This document shows positions 1 through 8,599 of a stretch of DNA of 64,000 nt, piece by piece. Each line of letters starts with the position of its first letter. Within the stretch, counting starts at the first letter, position 1. The DNA is from Chitinophagaceae bacterium (GTDB lineage: Bacteria > Bacteroidota > Bacteroidia > Chitinophagales > Chitinophagaceae), in NCBI GenBank assembly GCA_016721725.1, contig JADKHN010000006.1:1020001-1084000 (forward strand). The letters are read 5' to 3'. A model generated the notes under the pieces. That model was not told where the DNA came from, made no database searches, and worked only from the letters and a program-made list of their open reading frames with translations. Position numbers and translations under genes: made by a program.

Positions 1-1035
1 GGAACTGTCTGCCAAAACGGGGTTCATAACGGCGACCAATACCTGAAGTGTATCCTTCTGCGCCGGAACTGCGGATTCAACGACACCCTGTGAAAGGCTA
101 TCCTTTGGCTGGACCGGAATTTCCAATACCACGGAACCGGTATCCCGGTTGGCTTTCAGGGAATCCGAAGATGGTTCCGGGATGGTTGTCTTGTTTTTTA
201 TGATGGTGCTGGCGGCTTCGTCCTCAACAGGCCTGGAGACCGGTATTGCGACAACGCTGTCAGCAGCGGGCATGACCGGATCCGGTTTCACCACAGCAAT
301 GACGGGCGTGCTGTCCTGCTGCGGTTTTGTCATTACCATTTCCTCAGCGGCCGGCAATGGCGGGATGATCACACTGATGGTATCCGGCTTGCCTTTCCCG
401 AGGTCAACATATTTCAAACTGGCGCTGTCAGAGGCGATCTGTTCTTCGAGTTTGACCACCCGGTTCCTTTTTACAGGTGCCGGTTTCCCCGCTTTATTTT
501 TGACCAGCGCCTGCTCGCCTTTTTTCTTTACCGGTTTGAGCACCCGTTTACTGACCAACTGGATCGTATCCGGGACCAGCGGTTTTACTTCCTGCTCCTT
601 GTTACTGATCGAAGGATCATTGACCGCTTTTGAGAGCACGCTGGCAAATGCATCTTCGCTATTGGCTTTGGCTGCAAGGCTATCTTCCGGTTTCACATTT
701 CCCGCCATCAACAGGTCCATGGTCTGGAAATTGAACAGTCCCCAACCCTTATCCCCGAAGTTCTTAAGCAAGTATCCGGCGTCGGAAGAGGTGACATAAC
801 AACTGATCTTCTGCTCAGGCCATTCTTCCTTTGGGAACCCGATCGAAAATTCATAAGACCCTTCCCTGAGTTTGGGTATGATGAGGTATCCCGAGCCGGA
901 AGAGCTCATGATCTTTTTGTCCAGCTTCACATAAAATGCCTGCTGGTTATCGGATTGGATATAAACAAAATGATTCTGCTGCGCAAAAACCAAACCGCAA
1001 AAAACCGTGAAAAGGCTTACCAAAAAGAGTTTCAT
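1..1035 (-). CDS. Secreted hypothetical protein, C-terminus off the window
   Basis: The frame is open from an ATG at 1035 to the window edge, giving 345 codons without a stop. The first 18 or so residues (MKLFLVSLFTVFCGLVFA, then QQ) are a clear signal peptide. Residues of about 20-100 form a compact region that looks like a small beta domain (GSGYLIIPKLREGSYEFSIG, then GYLLKNFGDKGWGLFNFQTM). After that the chain is low in complexity, rich in Lys, Pro, Val and Asp-Ser, and probably unstructured (for example PVKKKGEQALVKNKAGKPAP). I do not recognise a named family. The architecture, a secreted head followed by a long charged linker, suggests an exported or periplasmic protein. The gene diverges from the aminopeptidase gene at 1149. 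Confidence 0.75.
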   Translation of the reverse strand, partial: MKLFLVSLFTVFCGLVFAQQNHFVYIQSDNQQAFYVKLDKKIMSSSGSGYLIIPKLREGSYEFSIGFPKEEWPEQKISCYVTSSDAGYLLKNFGDKGWGLFNFQTMDLLMAGNVKPEDSLAAKANSEDAFASVLSKAVNDPSISNKEQEVKPLVPDTIQLVSKRVLKPVKKKGEQALVKNKAGKPAPVKRNRVVKLEEQIASDSASLKYVDLGKGKPDTISVIIPPLPAAEEMVMTKPQQDSTPVIAVVKPDPVMPAADSVVAIPVSRPVEDEAASTIIKNKTTIPEPSSDSLKANRDTGSVVLEIPVQPKDSLSQGVVESAVPAQKDTLQVLVAVMNPVLADSS

Positions 1036-1123
1036 ACAATTCAAATGATAGGCGACAAAGCTAATTAAATTCATGCATTTACCACTTATATAAAAATTGG
1101 CTTTCATTTAAGAAAGGCGCCAT

Positions 1124-1131
1124 TACATTTG
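1124..1131 (+). promoter_or_regulatory. Bacteroidota -7 promoter box for the M1 peptidase
   Basis: TACATTTG is a perfect match to the TAnnTTTG -7 element used by the Bacteroidota housekeeping sigma factor. It ends 17 bp before the ATG at 1149. The -33 element is not clear. Confidence 0.55.
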
Positions 1132-1148
1132 CAGTCTAAATTCTGTAT

Positions 1149-3593
1149 ATGAAAAAAATGTTACTGATGCTTGCACTGGCCGCAAGCCCTTTACTGATGA
1201 TGGCACAGTTTGGCGCCGAGCCAAAGGATACTTCGTGGAAAAAGATCTTCCGGGCTTCCTCCCCCAGGATCAATGACCTGGTACACACCAAACTGGATGT
1301 TCGTTTTGACTATGAGAAGGCCTGGATGTATGGCAAGGAGTGGTTGACATTGAGTCCGCATTTCTATCCAACAGATTCACTCACCCTGGATGCCAAGGGC
1401 ATGGAGATCAAAGAGATCTCTGTCATGAAAGGCAGTTCCAAAGCACCCCTGAAATATAGTTATGACGGCTACCAGTTAAGGATAACGCTGGACAAGACCT
1501 ATAAAGGCGGGGAGAAATACACTTTATACATCGATTACATCAGCAAACCCAATGAAGTGAAAGTAAAGGGAAGCGCAGCCATCAATGACGCCAAGGGACT
1601 TTATTTCATCAACCCGAAAGGAGAAGATAAGGATAAGCCGGTTCAGATCTGGACACAGGGTGAGACCGAAGCCAACAGTGTCTGGATGCCCACCATTGAT
1701 AAGCCCAATCAAAAGACGACCGATGAGATCTATATGACGGTTCCGGCCAAATATGTCACCCTCAGCAATGGATTGCTGGTCAGCCAGAAAAAGAACGCCG
1801 ACGGCACCCGTACCGATTACTGGAAAATGGACCTGCCGCACGCGCCCTACCTGTTCTTCATGGGTGTGGGCGATTATGCCGTGATCAAAGACAGTTATAA
1901 AGGAAAAGAAGTGAGTTATTATGTAGAGAAGGACCAGGCGCCTTATGCCCGCGGCGTGTTCGGACTTACTCCCGAAATGATCAAATTCTATTCGGATAAA
2001 CTGGGCGTTGAATATCCCTGGGCCAAATATTCGCAGATCGTTGGAAGGGATTATGTGAGCGGCGCTATGGAAAACACCACCACTACCCTTCACCAGGAAG
2101 CGGCCTATCAGAATTCCCGCCAACTGACCGATGGGAATTCCTGGGAGACCGTGATCGCACATGAACTCTTCCACCATTGGTTCGGCGACCTCGTGACAGC
2201 AGAAAGCTGGAGCCACATCACCGTGAACGAATCCATGGCCGATTACAGCCAGACCCTGTGGATGGAATACAAATACGGTAAGGACGCCGGAGATGCCGAG
2301 AACCAGCAAGGTTTAAACGCCTATCTCTCCAATCCCAACGAAAGTAAAAAGGACCTGGTGCGTTTCCGCTATGCCGATAAGGAAGATGTCTTTGACCTGG
2401 TGAGCTACCAGAAAGGCGGCCGCGTTCACCATATGCTGCGCAATTATGTGGGCGATGAGGCTTATTTCAAATCCCTGAACAATTACCTCAGCACCAATAA
2501 ATTCAAACCCGGCGAGGCCGGGCAAATGCGCCTGGCCTTTGAAGAGGTGACCGGCCAGGACATGAACTGGTTCTGGAACCAATGGTTCTATGGAAGCGGG
2601 CACCCGATCGTAAAGATCGATTACCAATACGATGACGCTGCGGGAAAAGCCACGGTCATCATCGAACAAATACAAAAGACCGACAAGGTGTTTCATTTAC
2701 CCCTGGCCATTGACGTTTATTCAGGCGCCAATAAAAAGCGTTACACCGTATGGGTGGAGAATAAGATCGACACGTTCACTTTCAATTATTCCAAAAGGCC
2801 TGAGCTGATCAATGTGGATGCCGACAAGGTCATGCTCTGGGTCAAGACCGATAACAAGACCACGGAAAACTATGTTTACCAGTACAGCAACGCCCCGCTT
2901 TACCTTGACCGCAAGGAAGCGCTGGACTTCTTCGCCAAAAAAGGCATGAAGGAATTATCCATGGGACTGAAAGACAAATATGCCCCGCTGAGAAAACTAA
3001 CACTGGACAAACTGGCGGCTTCCAAAATGAGCAAAGAAGCGGCTGTCCTGGATGCAGCGGAAAACATCGTAAAAACGGAAAAAGACAAAAAGACCAAGGC
3101 CGCCGCCATTGACCTCCTGGCCAAATCAGGTGACGCTAAATATCTTGACCTCTATAAAAAGAACGTCGATGATTCCTCTTATTCTGTGTCAGGCTCCGCC
3201 TTGCAGGCCATGGCCAAACTGGATCCGGCCAGTGCCTATACCCTCGCTAAAAAATACAGCAAGGATGCCAAGGGCGACCTGGGTGATGTGGTGAGTGATA
3301 TCATCATGAGCAACGGAACAGAATCTGATTTCGATTACATCGCGGATCGTTTCGACGAAGCACCGTTGAGCGAAGCCAAACTGAACATGGTTGAGACGTT
3401 CAGCTCCTACCTGGAAAAGGTCAGTAGTAACGTCAACGTGAAAAAAGGAATTGACATGATCCTGAAATTCAGGTCTGCGATCCCGGAACAGTTCAAAGGA
3501 TTCACTGACCCCATTTTCAAAGGAGCCCTGGATAAACTGGGCAAGGCCAAAGACAAGGAGATCGCGGATTATATCAGCAACGGCATGAAATGA
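1149..3593 (+). CDS. M1 family zinc aminopeptidase, secreted
   Basis: This is an 814-residue protein with a signal peptide (residues 1-19, ending MMAQ). The M1 family signature is complete: the substrate-binding GAMEN motif at 305-309, the zinc motif HELFH at 338-342, and the third zinc ligand Glu361, 18 residues after the second His. M1 enzymes remove N-terminal amino acids from peptides. The order is a beta-rich N-terminal domain, the thermolysin-like catalytic domain (about 260-460), and a helical repeat-like C-terminal region (from about 570) rich in Lys and Ala. It is likely periplasmic or surface-located and would feed amino acids from peptide breakdown. It is transcribed alone, with its own promoter and terminator. 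Confidence 0.93.
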   Translation: MKKMLLMLALAASPLLMMAQFGAEPKDTSWKKIFRASSPRINDLVHTKLDVRFDYEKAWMYGKEWLTLSPHFYPTDSLTLDAKGMEIKEISVMKGSSKAPLKYSYDGYQLRITLDKTYKGGEKYTLYIDYISKPNEVKVKGSAAINDAKGLYFINPKGEDKDKPVQIWTQGETEANSVWMPTIDKPNQKTTDEIYMTVPAKYVTLSNGLLVSQKKNADGTRTDYWKMDLPHAPYLFFMGVGDYAVIKDSYKGKEVSYYVEKDQAPYARGVFGLTPEMIKFYSDKLGVEYPWAKYSQIVGRDYVSGAMENTTTTLHQEAAYQNSRQLTDGNSWETVIAHELFHHWFGDLVTAESWSHITVNESMADYSQTLWMEYKYGKDAGDAENQQGLNAYLSNPNESKKDLVRFRYADKEDVFDLVSYQKGGRVHHMLRNYVGDEAYFKSLNNYLSTNKFKPGEAGQMRLAFEEVTGQDMNWFWNQWFYGSGHPIVKIDYQYDDAAGKATVIIEQIQKTDKVFHLPLAIDVYSGANKKRYTVWVENKIDTFTFNYSKRPELINVDADKVMLWVKTDNKTTENYVYQYSNAPLYLDRKEALDFFAKKGMKELSMGLKDKYAPLRKLTLDKLAASKMSKEAAVLDAAENIVKTEKDKKTKAAAIDLLAKSGDAKYLDLYKKNVDDSSYSVSGSALQAMAKLDPASAYTLAKKYSKDAKGDLGDVVSDIIMSNGTESDFDYIADRFDEAPLSEAKLNMVETFSSYLEKVSSNVNVKKGIDMILKFRSAIPEQFKGFTDPIFKGALDKLGKAKDKEIADYISNGMK

Positions 3594-3613
3594 TCAGCAA
3601 AGAAAATTTAAAC

Positions 3614-3646
3614 AAACGGCCCTGGTTATTCCGGGGCCGTTTTATT
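3614..3646 (+). terminator. Rho-independent terminator after the M1 peptidase
   Basis: A 9-bp perfect stem (3614-3622 with 3634-3642, AAACGGCCC) is followed by a T-rich run (TTTATTATTA). It begins 20 bp after the stop codon. Confidence 0.8.
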
Positions 3647-3694
3647 ATTATCCCTATTTATAAGATCCTATCACCCGGTATGTAGTTAAGATTT

Positions 3695-3798
3695 CCCTTC
3701 GACAACCCTTCGACAACCCTTCGACAGCCCTTCGACAGCCCTTCGACAGGCTCAGGGTGACAAGTTCCCCGCAATGCTGCGGGACAGGCAGGGTGACA
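3695..3798. repeat. 11-bp tandem array ending in a dispersed palindromic repeat
   Basis: Five head-to-tail 11-mers run from 3695 to 3749: CCCTTCGACAA twice, then CCCTTCGACAG three times. The last unit runs into GCTCAGGGTGACA (3750-3762). Together the end reads as CCCTTCGACAGGCTCAGGG, an imperfect hairpin with CCCT and AGGG arms. A second, degraded copy of the tail (GGGACAGGCAGGGTGACA) follows at 3781. A related single copy lies between rpsL and rpsG. Confidence 0.85.
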
Positions 3799-3847
3799 AT
3801 ACTTTTAATATTCTACATCTTTCATACTTAGGAACCAAGGCTCCTTC

Positions 3848-3876
3848 ACAAAAAAAAGCCCCGGAATAACCGGGGC
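3848..3876 (-). terminator. Rho-independent terminator of the LemA-TPM operon
   Basis: On the minus strand the stem GCCCCGG-TTATT-CCGGGGC (3876 to 3858) is followed by eight or more T residues. It lies 25 bp past the stop of the last TPM gene. Confidence 0.85.
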
Positions 3877-3900
3877 CAATATGATTAAAATAGAATTCGT

Positions 3901-4665
3901 TTACCAGGATCCGCTCGCGCCGCCGCCGCCCGAACTGCCGCCTCCGAATCCGCCGAAGCCTCCTGAACTGCCGCCTCCTCCGCTCCAGCTGCTTCCGCCG
4001 CCACTGTTGGCCAGGATATTGCCAATGGTCCATGCAGCGAAACCCCTCCGGCTCATGAATGAACCTCCGCCTCCTTTTTTACCGCCCATCGCCAAAACCA
4101 TGATGATGACGAAAATGATGAAGATGATGCGGCCGATCGATACGCCACCTTTTTTGCTATAACTGACCGGAACACTGTATTCTCCTTTGACCGCGGCGAT
4201 GATGGCGTCCGTACCTTCCTCGACCCCCCGGTAATAATCATTTCCTTTGAAATGCGGGACGATCTGGTCGTCGATGATGTGTTTGCAGGTGATATCGGGC
4301 AAAGCTCCTTCAACTCCGTAACCTGTGGTGATATTGAGTTTGCGGTCGTCCTTGGCGATCAGCAGGACCACCCCGTTATTGTGTTCCTTCCCGCCCACGC
4401 CCCATTCACGGAACAGTTTCACATTATAATCTGCGATCTCATTCCCATCCAGCGTGGGGATGATCACTACGGCGATCTGGGTGGAGGTACTGTCGTTGAA
4501 GGCGACCAGTTTGTTCTCCAGCGCCTGTACCTGGTCGGGGGTCAGGGTATTGGTATAATCGTTGACCAGCCGGGGCGGATCAGGCCTTGGCGGGATCTTT
4601 TGCGCAACGGCCGTTCCTGCTGTAAGGAGCAATAAGAAGAAAACTATGTTACGAACCAATTTCAT
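3901..4665 (-). CDS. TPM domain protein with Gly/Ser-rich tail (YgcG-like)
   Basis: I place the start at 4665 (MKLVRNIVFF...), because this gives a clean signal peptide ending TAVAQ; an upstream in-frame ATG adds 47 residues with no sign of homology. The 254-residue protein has a TPM domain (about residues 28-170, with the typical run LVNDYTNTLTPDQVQALENK and later NNGVVLLIAKDDRKLNITTG). A membrane segment follows (GRIIFIIFVIIMVLAMGG), then a tail almost entirely of Gly, Ser, Phe and Trp. TPM proteins of this shape occur with LemA in many bacteria and are thought to act at the membrane; the biochemical role is not settled. It is the last gene of a three-gene operon. Confidence 0.88.
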   Translation of the reverse strand: MKLVRNIVFFLLLLTAGTAVAQKIPPRPDPPRLVNDYTNTLTPDQVQALENKLVAFNDSTSTQIAVVIIPTLDGNEIADYNVKLFREWGVGGKEHNNGVVLLIAKDDRKLNITTGYGVEGALPDITCKHIIDDQIVPHFKGNDYYRGVEEGTDAIIAAVKGEYSVPVSYSKKGGVSIGRIIFIIFVIIMVLAMGGKKGGGGSFMSRRGFAAWTIGNILANSGGGSSWSGGGGSSGGFGGFGGGSSGGGGASGSW

Positions 4666-4681
4666 GAATGCTTTGCAGTTA

Positions 4682-5137
4682 TCAGTTTCCGAAAACGATG
4701 TCGTCGGGTAATTCGTTCTTGTCTTCCGTCCGGTTATAAGGGAATTTCTCGCAGAGCGTATGTCCAACCTGGGTGATACATTGCACCACGCCGTCGGTGA
4801 TGTCATTTCCGTGGAACTTCGAGATCATCTCCTTCACCGCTGAATTCCAATATTCAGCGCCGGTAGCCGTATAGATCCCCTCATCGCCGAAAAGCGCCAG
4901 TTCCTTATGCTTGGTTGCGATATACAATAACACCCCGTTGCGGTGGTCGGTCTCCTGCATTTTCAGTTTGTAGAAGATCTCGGCCGCCCGGTCCATGGGG
5001 TCCATGAACGGGTTCTTGCTTTCCACATAGACCCTGATCTCGCCGCTGGTCTTCTGTTCCATAGCCCGGATGGCTGCGACAATGCGTTCTTTCTGCTCAG
5101 CAGAAAAGAATTCCTTCTTCTTAAACAGGGAAAACAT
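4682..5137 (-). CDS. Short TPM domain protein
   Basis: This 151-residue protein has no signal peptide or membrane segment. It consists of a single TPM-like domain (EQKERIVAAIRAMEQKTSGE at about 19-38, then NGVLLYIATKHKELALFGDE). It looks like a soluble paralogue of its downstream neighbour, which starts 16 bp after its stop. The pair with LemA upstream is a common operon. It probably works with LemA and the membrane TPM protein at the inner face of the membrane; this is inferred from context only. Confidence 0.85.
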   Translation of the reverse strand: MFSLFKKKEFFSAEQKERIVAAIRAMEQKTSGEIRVYVESKNPFMDPMDRAAEIFYKLKMQETDHRNGVLLYIATKHKELALFGDEGIYTATGAEYWNSAVKEMISKFHGNDITDGVVQCITQVGHTLCEKFPYNRTEDKNELPDDIVFGN

Positions 5138-5154
5138 GATGTCGGTATGCTGGT

Positions 5155-5742
5155 TTACTTGATGTCGAATTTGATATCAGGCGCTTTTTCAGTTCCGGCA
5201 TCGGCCTTATAAAAGGCTTTCTCCTTGAATCCGAACAGGCTGGCCAGAATACTCCTGGGGAATCGCTTCACCTTCAGGTTATAGCCTTCCACGGATTTAT
5301 TGTAATCCTGGCGGGCCACATTGATACGGTTCTCCGTTCCTTCGATCTGGGTCTGGAAATCCTGAAAGGATTTGGTGGTCTTCAGGTCGGGATAGGCTTC
5401 AGCGACGGCCATCAGGCGGCTGAATGAACCCTGCAGCTGGGCCTGCGCGTTCTGGTAGGCTTCCAGTGATTTGGGATCGTTGATGTCGACGGTGATGGAA
5501 GTGGCTTTTGACCTTGCTTCAATAACATCTTTCAAAGTGGATTTCTCGAAGTTCGCGGAACCTTCGATGGTTTTAATGACACTGCTGTAAAGATCGGTCC
5601 GGCGTTGATAATTCGTTTCCACATTGGACCATACTTTTTTTACATCCTGGTCGGCGGTAACCAGGCCGTTATAACCGTTGCATCCCCAGAAGCCGAGAAT
5701 GACCACGATACCGAGAGTTACCAATAAACCTGTACGTTTCAT
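5155..5742 (-). CDS. LemA family protein
   Basis: This 195-residue protein has one N-terminal hydrophobic segment (LLVTLGIVVILGFWGCNGYN) and a long helical domain typical of LemA (NYQRRTDLYSSVIKTIEGSA, ending near KRFPRSILASLFGFKEKAFY). The Cys after GFWG could be a lipobox Cys, but family members often just have a membrane anchor. LemA proteins are membrane-anchored helical-bundle proteins of uncertain function. This is the first gene of the operon, 17 bp upstream of the soluble TPM gene. No clear TAnnTTTG box was found before it. Confidence 0.92.
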   Translation of the reverse strand: MKRTGLLVTLGIVVILGFWGCNGYNGLVTADQDVKKVWSNVETNYQRRTDLYSSVIKTIEGSANFEKSTLKDVIEARSKATSITVDINDPKSLEAYQNAQAQLQGSFSRLMAVAEAYPDLKTTKSFQDFQTQIEGTENRINVARQDYNKSVEGYNLKVKRFPRSILASLFGFKEKAFYKADAGTEKAPDIKFDIK

Positions 5743-5922
5743 AATTGTTGATTTTAAATTTGAGAAGTTAAAAATAATATTCTTTTCCTATACCTGGTTG
5801 TTAATTCTGATTGCGGGGTAAGGTAACCGTTTTGAACTGTTAATCTTTAACCCGGAATCCCTTCCATTGATCCGGTCAGTGCAAACCGGTTATCATGAAG
5901 ACGTTCGTCCGCAAATAATATT

Positions 5923-6146
5923 TTAACCGGTAAAGGCCTTGATCCCGGGAAGTGTTTTTCCTTCGCCTCACCCTAAATCCCTCTCCCACCGGAGAGGGAC
6001 TTCAAAGAGTACACTAACCCGTAATGGCCTTGATCCCGGGAAGTGTTTTTCCTTCACCTCACCCTAAATCCCTCTCCCACCGGAGAGGGACTTCAAAGAG
6101 TACACTAACCAGTGATGGCCTTGATCCCGGGAAGTGTCTTTCCTTC
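5923..6146. repeat. 91-bp tandem triplication of the pgk 3' end
   Basis: The last 14 codons of pgk (EGKTLPGIKAITG plus stop) occur three times in register: in pgk itself (6105-6146), at 6014-6055, and at 5923-5964. The stop codons lie at 6105, 6014 and 5923, exactly 91 bp apart. Between copies is a nearly identical 49-bp spacer (5965-6013 and 6056-6104) that holds the hairpin CCCTCTCC-CACC-GGAGAGGG. Copy 1 is the most diverged (FTG and TAA in place of ITG and TAG). The rest of this gap, 5743-5922, holds no gene I can support. Confidence 0.9.
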
Positions 6147-7304
6147 GAAATATTCGAGCATGGCGCCGCCGCCGGTACTGACATAACTCACCTCGTCGGC
6201 GAGTCCGAACTGGTTCACCGCAGCCACACTGTCTCCGCCACCCACCAGGCTGAATGCCCCTTTAGCTGTAGCGGCGGCAACCGCTTCCGCGATGGCCTTT
6301 GTACCTTTCTGGAATTTCTCCATTTCAAAAACGCCCATGGGGCCGTTCCAGAGGATGGTCCTGCTCTTCATGATCACTTCACTGAAATCGGCGATGGCCT
6401 TGGCGCCGATATCGAGCCCCATCCAGCCGGCAGGAATACCATAGCTTTCACAGTTGGTGGTAGCAGCATCTGCGGCGAATTTATCGGCGATGGTGCTGTC
6501 CATGGGAAGATAGATATTCACCCCTTTGTCCTTCGCCTTTTGCAACAATTCCAGCGCCAGGGATAAACGGTCCTCTTCAACCAGTGAATTGCCGATGACC
6601 TTTCCCTGGGCTTTCCAGAACGTGTAGGCCATTCCGCCGCCGATGATGATGTTATCGGCCCGTTCCAGCAGGTTTTCGATCAACAGGATCTTATCGGAGA
6701 CCTTGGCTCCTCCCATGATCGCGGTGAATGGTTTTTCGGCATTGTGCATGACCTTTTCCGCATTCAGCACTTCGGCTTCCATCAGCAAGCCGAACATTTT
6801 CTTATCCCCCGGGAAGAATTTGGCGATGATGGCCGTAGAGGCATGTGCCCGGTGTGCGGTCCCGAAGGCATCATTGATATAGACATCGCCGAGTTTGCTG
6901 AGTTTTTCAGCGAATGCTTCATCCCCTTTCTCTTCTTCCTTGTAAAAACGAAGGTTTTCCAGCAACAACACCTCACCCGCTTTCAGCATGGAAGCCGTAA
7001 GTGCGGCCTGTTCACCGATGCAGTCGTCGGCGAAGAATACATGGGTTTCGCCGCCCAGAAGCTGGTGCAGGTGCCTGACCAGGTGCTTCAGTGAATACTT
7101 ATCCGCAGGACCGTCTTTTGGCCTGCCCAGGTGACTCATGAGGATGACGCTGCCGCCATCGATGAGTATTTTTTTAATGGTGGGAATAGCCGCCCGCATG
7201 CGGTTATCGTCGGTGATGTTGAACTCAGCGTCCAGCGGCACGTTGAAGTCTACACGGATAAGGGCTTTCTGGCCCTTGAAATCGTGATTTAAAAAAGTTG
7301 ACAT
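6105..7304 (-). CDS. pgk: Phosphoglycerate kinase
   Basis: I start at 7304 (MSTFLNHDFKGQKALIRVDF), because the longer frame would begin inside a palindromic repeat. The protein is 399 residues, normal for the family. It carries the N-domain substrate motif (RVDFNVPLD), the HLGRPK loop, and the C-domain nucleotide motif near GGGDSVAAV. It makes ATP from 1,3-bisphosphoglycerate in glycolysis. The upstream neighbour on the same strand is gap, the preceding step, so the pair forms a glycolytic unit, although a palindrome and a repeat lie between them. Its last 14 codons are repeated downstream. Confidence 0.97.
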   Translation of the reverse strand: MSTFLNHDFKGQKALIRVDFNVPLDAEFNITDDNRMRAAIPTIKKILIDGGSVILMSHLGRPKDGPADKYSLKHLVRHLHQLLGGETHVFFADDCIGEQAALTASMLKAGEVLLLENLRFYKEEEKGDEAFAEKLSKLGDVYINDAFGTAHRAHASTAIIAKFFPGDKKMFGLLMEAEVLNAEKVMHNAEKPFTAIMGGAKVSDKILLIENLLERADNIIIGGGMAYTFWKAQGKVIGNSLVEEDRLSLALELLQKAKDKGVNIYLPMDSTIADKFAADAATTNCESYGIPAGWMGLDIGAKAIADFSEVIMKSRTILWNGPMGVFEMEKFQKGTKAIAEAVAAATAKGAFSLVGGGDSVAAVNQFGLADEVSYVSTGGGAMLEYFEGKTLPGIKAITG

Positions 7305-7323
7305 GGTATTAAATTTAATAAAA

Positions 7324-7378
7324 CCGCAGAGTCGCTGAGGCGCTGAGATAAATACTCTGCGTCTCAGCGACTCTGCGG
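7324..7378. repeat. Perfect 16-bp inverted repeat upstream of pgk
   Basis: The arms CCGCAGAGTCGCTGAG (7324-7339) and its exact reverse complement (7363-7378) enclose 23 bp. The palindrome ends 20 bp before the pgk start on the minus strand, so the pgk leader could fold into a strong hairpin. The sequence resembles dispersed palindromic repeats found between genes of many bacteria. Confidence 0.8.
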
Positions 7379-7447
7379 AAAAAAACAATAATTACTTACA
7401 ATGCTTTCTATCAAGTAAGAAGTACGTTAAATTATCATTAACCATTC

Positions 7448-7488
7448 TCCGAGTTCCCTCTCCCTGGGGAGAGGGGTTGGGGTGAGGT
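7448..7488. repeat. Dispersed CCCTCTCC/GGAGAGGG repeat at the gap stop codon
   Basis: GTTCCCTCTCCCTGGGGAGA runs on into GGGGTTGGGGTGAGG. It is the same family as the spacer in the pgk-tail array (CCCTCTCC, hairpin, GGAGAGGG, then a TGAGG-type edge). It lies directly beyond the gap stop codon (7489-7491). Confidence 0.75.
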
Positions 7489-8499
7489 TTACTTGATCAG
7501 TCCGGCGAAATGATGCACCGTACGCACCAGTTGCGATACATAGCTCATTTCATTGTCGTACCAGCTCACGGTCTTCACCATTTGCTTGTCGCCCACTTTC
7601 ATCACTTTGGTCTGTGTGGCGTCGAACAAAGAACCGAAATGGATCCCGATCACATCGCTGCTCACGATCTCGTCCTCAGTATATCCAAAGCTTTCATTGC
7701 TGGCGGCTTTCATCGCGGCATTGACCGATTCGGGGGTCACGTCTTTTTCCAGGATGGAATACAACTCCGTAACGGAACCGGTGATGGTGGGAACGCGTTG
7801 AGCCCCTCCGTCCAGTTTGCCTTTCAGTTCAGGCAAAACCAGACCGATGGCCTTGGCTGCGCCGGTGGAATTGGGAACGATATTGGCTGCGGCGGCACGG
7901 GCCCTGCGCAGGTCCCCTTTGGGATGCGGGGCATCCAGGGTATTCTGGTCGTTGGTATAGGCATGAATGGTGCTCATGATACCGGTAACGATACCAAAAT
8001 TATCGTTCAGGGTCTTAGCCATGGGCGCCAGGCAGTTGGTGGTGCAGCTGGCACAGCTGATGATGGTCTCGCTGCCATCGAGGATAGCATGGTTCACATT
8101 GAAGACCACGGTCTTCAGGTCGCCGGTGGCGGGGGCTGAAATGACGACCCGCTTGGCTCCGGCGGCCAGGTGGGCTTCGGCCTTAGCCTTATCGGTGAAA
8201 AAGCCCGTGCTTTCGATCACGACATCCACATCATGAGAGCCCCAGGGGATCTGGGCGGGGTCTTTTTGAGCGTATACTTTTACTTCGTGTCCGTTGACCA
8301 CGATGGAGTTCTCAGTCGAGGTGACTTCCTGGCCAAAACGGCCCTGGGCGCTGTCGTATTTGAGGAGATGGGCCAGTACGGCCGGACTGGTGAGGTCATT
8401 GATGGCCACCACGTCGATGCCCTGCATATTATAGATCTGGCGGAAAACCAGTCGGCCTATCCGGCCAAAACCGTTGATAGCTACTTTAACTGTACTCAT
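7489..8499 (-). CDS. gap: Glyceraldehyde-3-phosphate dehydrogenase, type I
   Basis: I start at 8499 (MSTVKVAINGFGRIGRLVFR), the standard family start. The 336-residue protein has the NAD-binding motif NGFGRIGR, Asp35 (INDL) which favours NAD over NADP, and the catalytic Cys152 in SCASCTTNCLAPM. It oxidises glyceraldehyde-3-phosphate and adds phosphate to give 1,3-bisphosphoglycerate, the substrate of the neighbouring pgk. A good -7 box lies upstream. The longer in-frame ATG at 8562 would lie upstream of the proposed promoter box and is rejected. Confidence 0.97.
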   Translation of the reverse strand: MSTVKVAINGFGRIGRLVFRQIYNMQGIDVVAINDLTSPAVLAHLLKYDSAQGRFGQEVTSTENSIVVNGHEVKVYAQKDPAQIPWGSHDVDVVIESTGFFTDKAKAEAHLAAGAKRVVISAPATGDLKTVVFNVNHAILDGSETIISCASCTTNCLAPMAKTLNDNFGIVTGIMSTIHAYTNDQNTLDAPHPKGDLRRARAAAANIVPNSTGAAKAIGLVLPELKGKLDGGAQRVPTITGSVTELYSILEKDVTPESVNAAMKAASNESFGYTEDEIVSSDVIGIHFGSLFDATQTKVMKVGDKQMVKTVSWYDNEMSYVSQLVRTVHHFAGLIK

Positions 8500-8539
8500 G
8501 GAAGGTTGAATTATGTTTTGTGAATGATGATTTGCGGTG

Positions 8540-8547
8540 CAAAAGTA
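8540..8547 (-). promoter_or_regulatory. -7 promoter box for gap
   Basis: On the minus strand TACTTTTG matches TAnnTTTG. It lies 40 bp upstream of the gap start, and an A/T-rich stretch sits where the -33 element would be. Confidence 0.55.
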
Positions 8548-8599
8548 CATTTTAAGGGACACATAAAAAGGGAATATTTTGGGTCGCGGGATTAAAATA

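Noticed and set aside
149..799. A 216-codon plus-strand frame at the left edge
   Set aside because: It lies antisense to the partial secreted protein, whose signal peptide and open frame to the edge are far more convincing.
1524..2309. A 261-codon minus-strand frame inside the M1 peptidase gene
   Set aside because: It is a shadow of a well-supported gene with the zinc motif intact; no domain or start context supports it.
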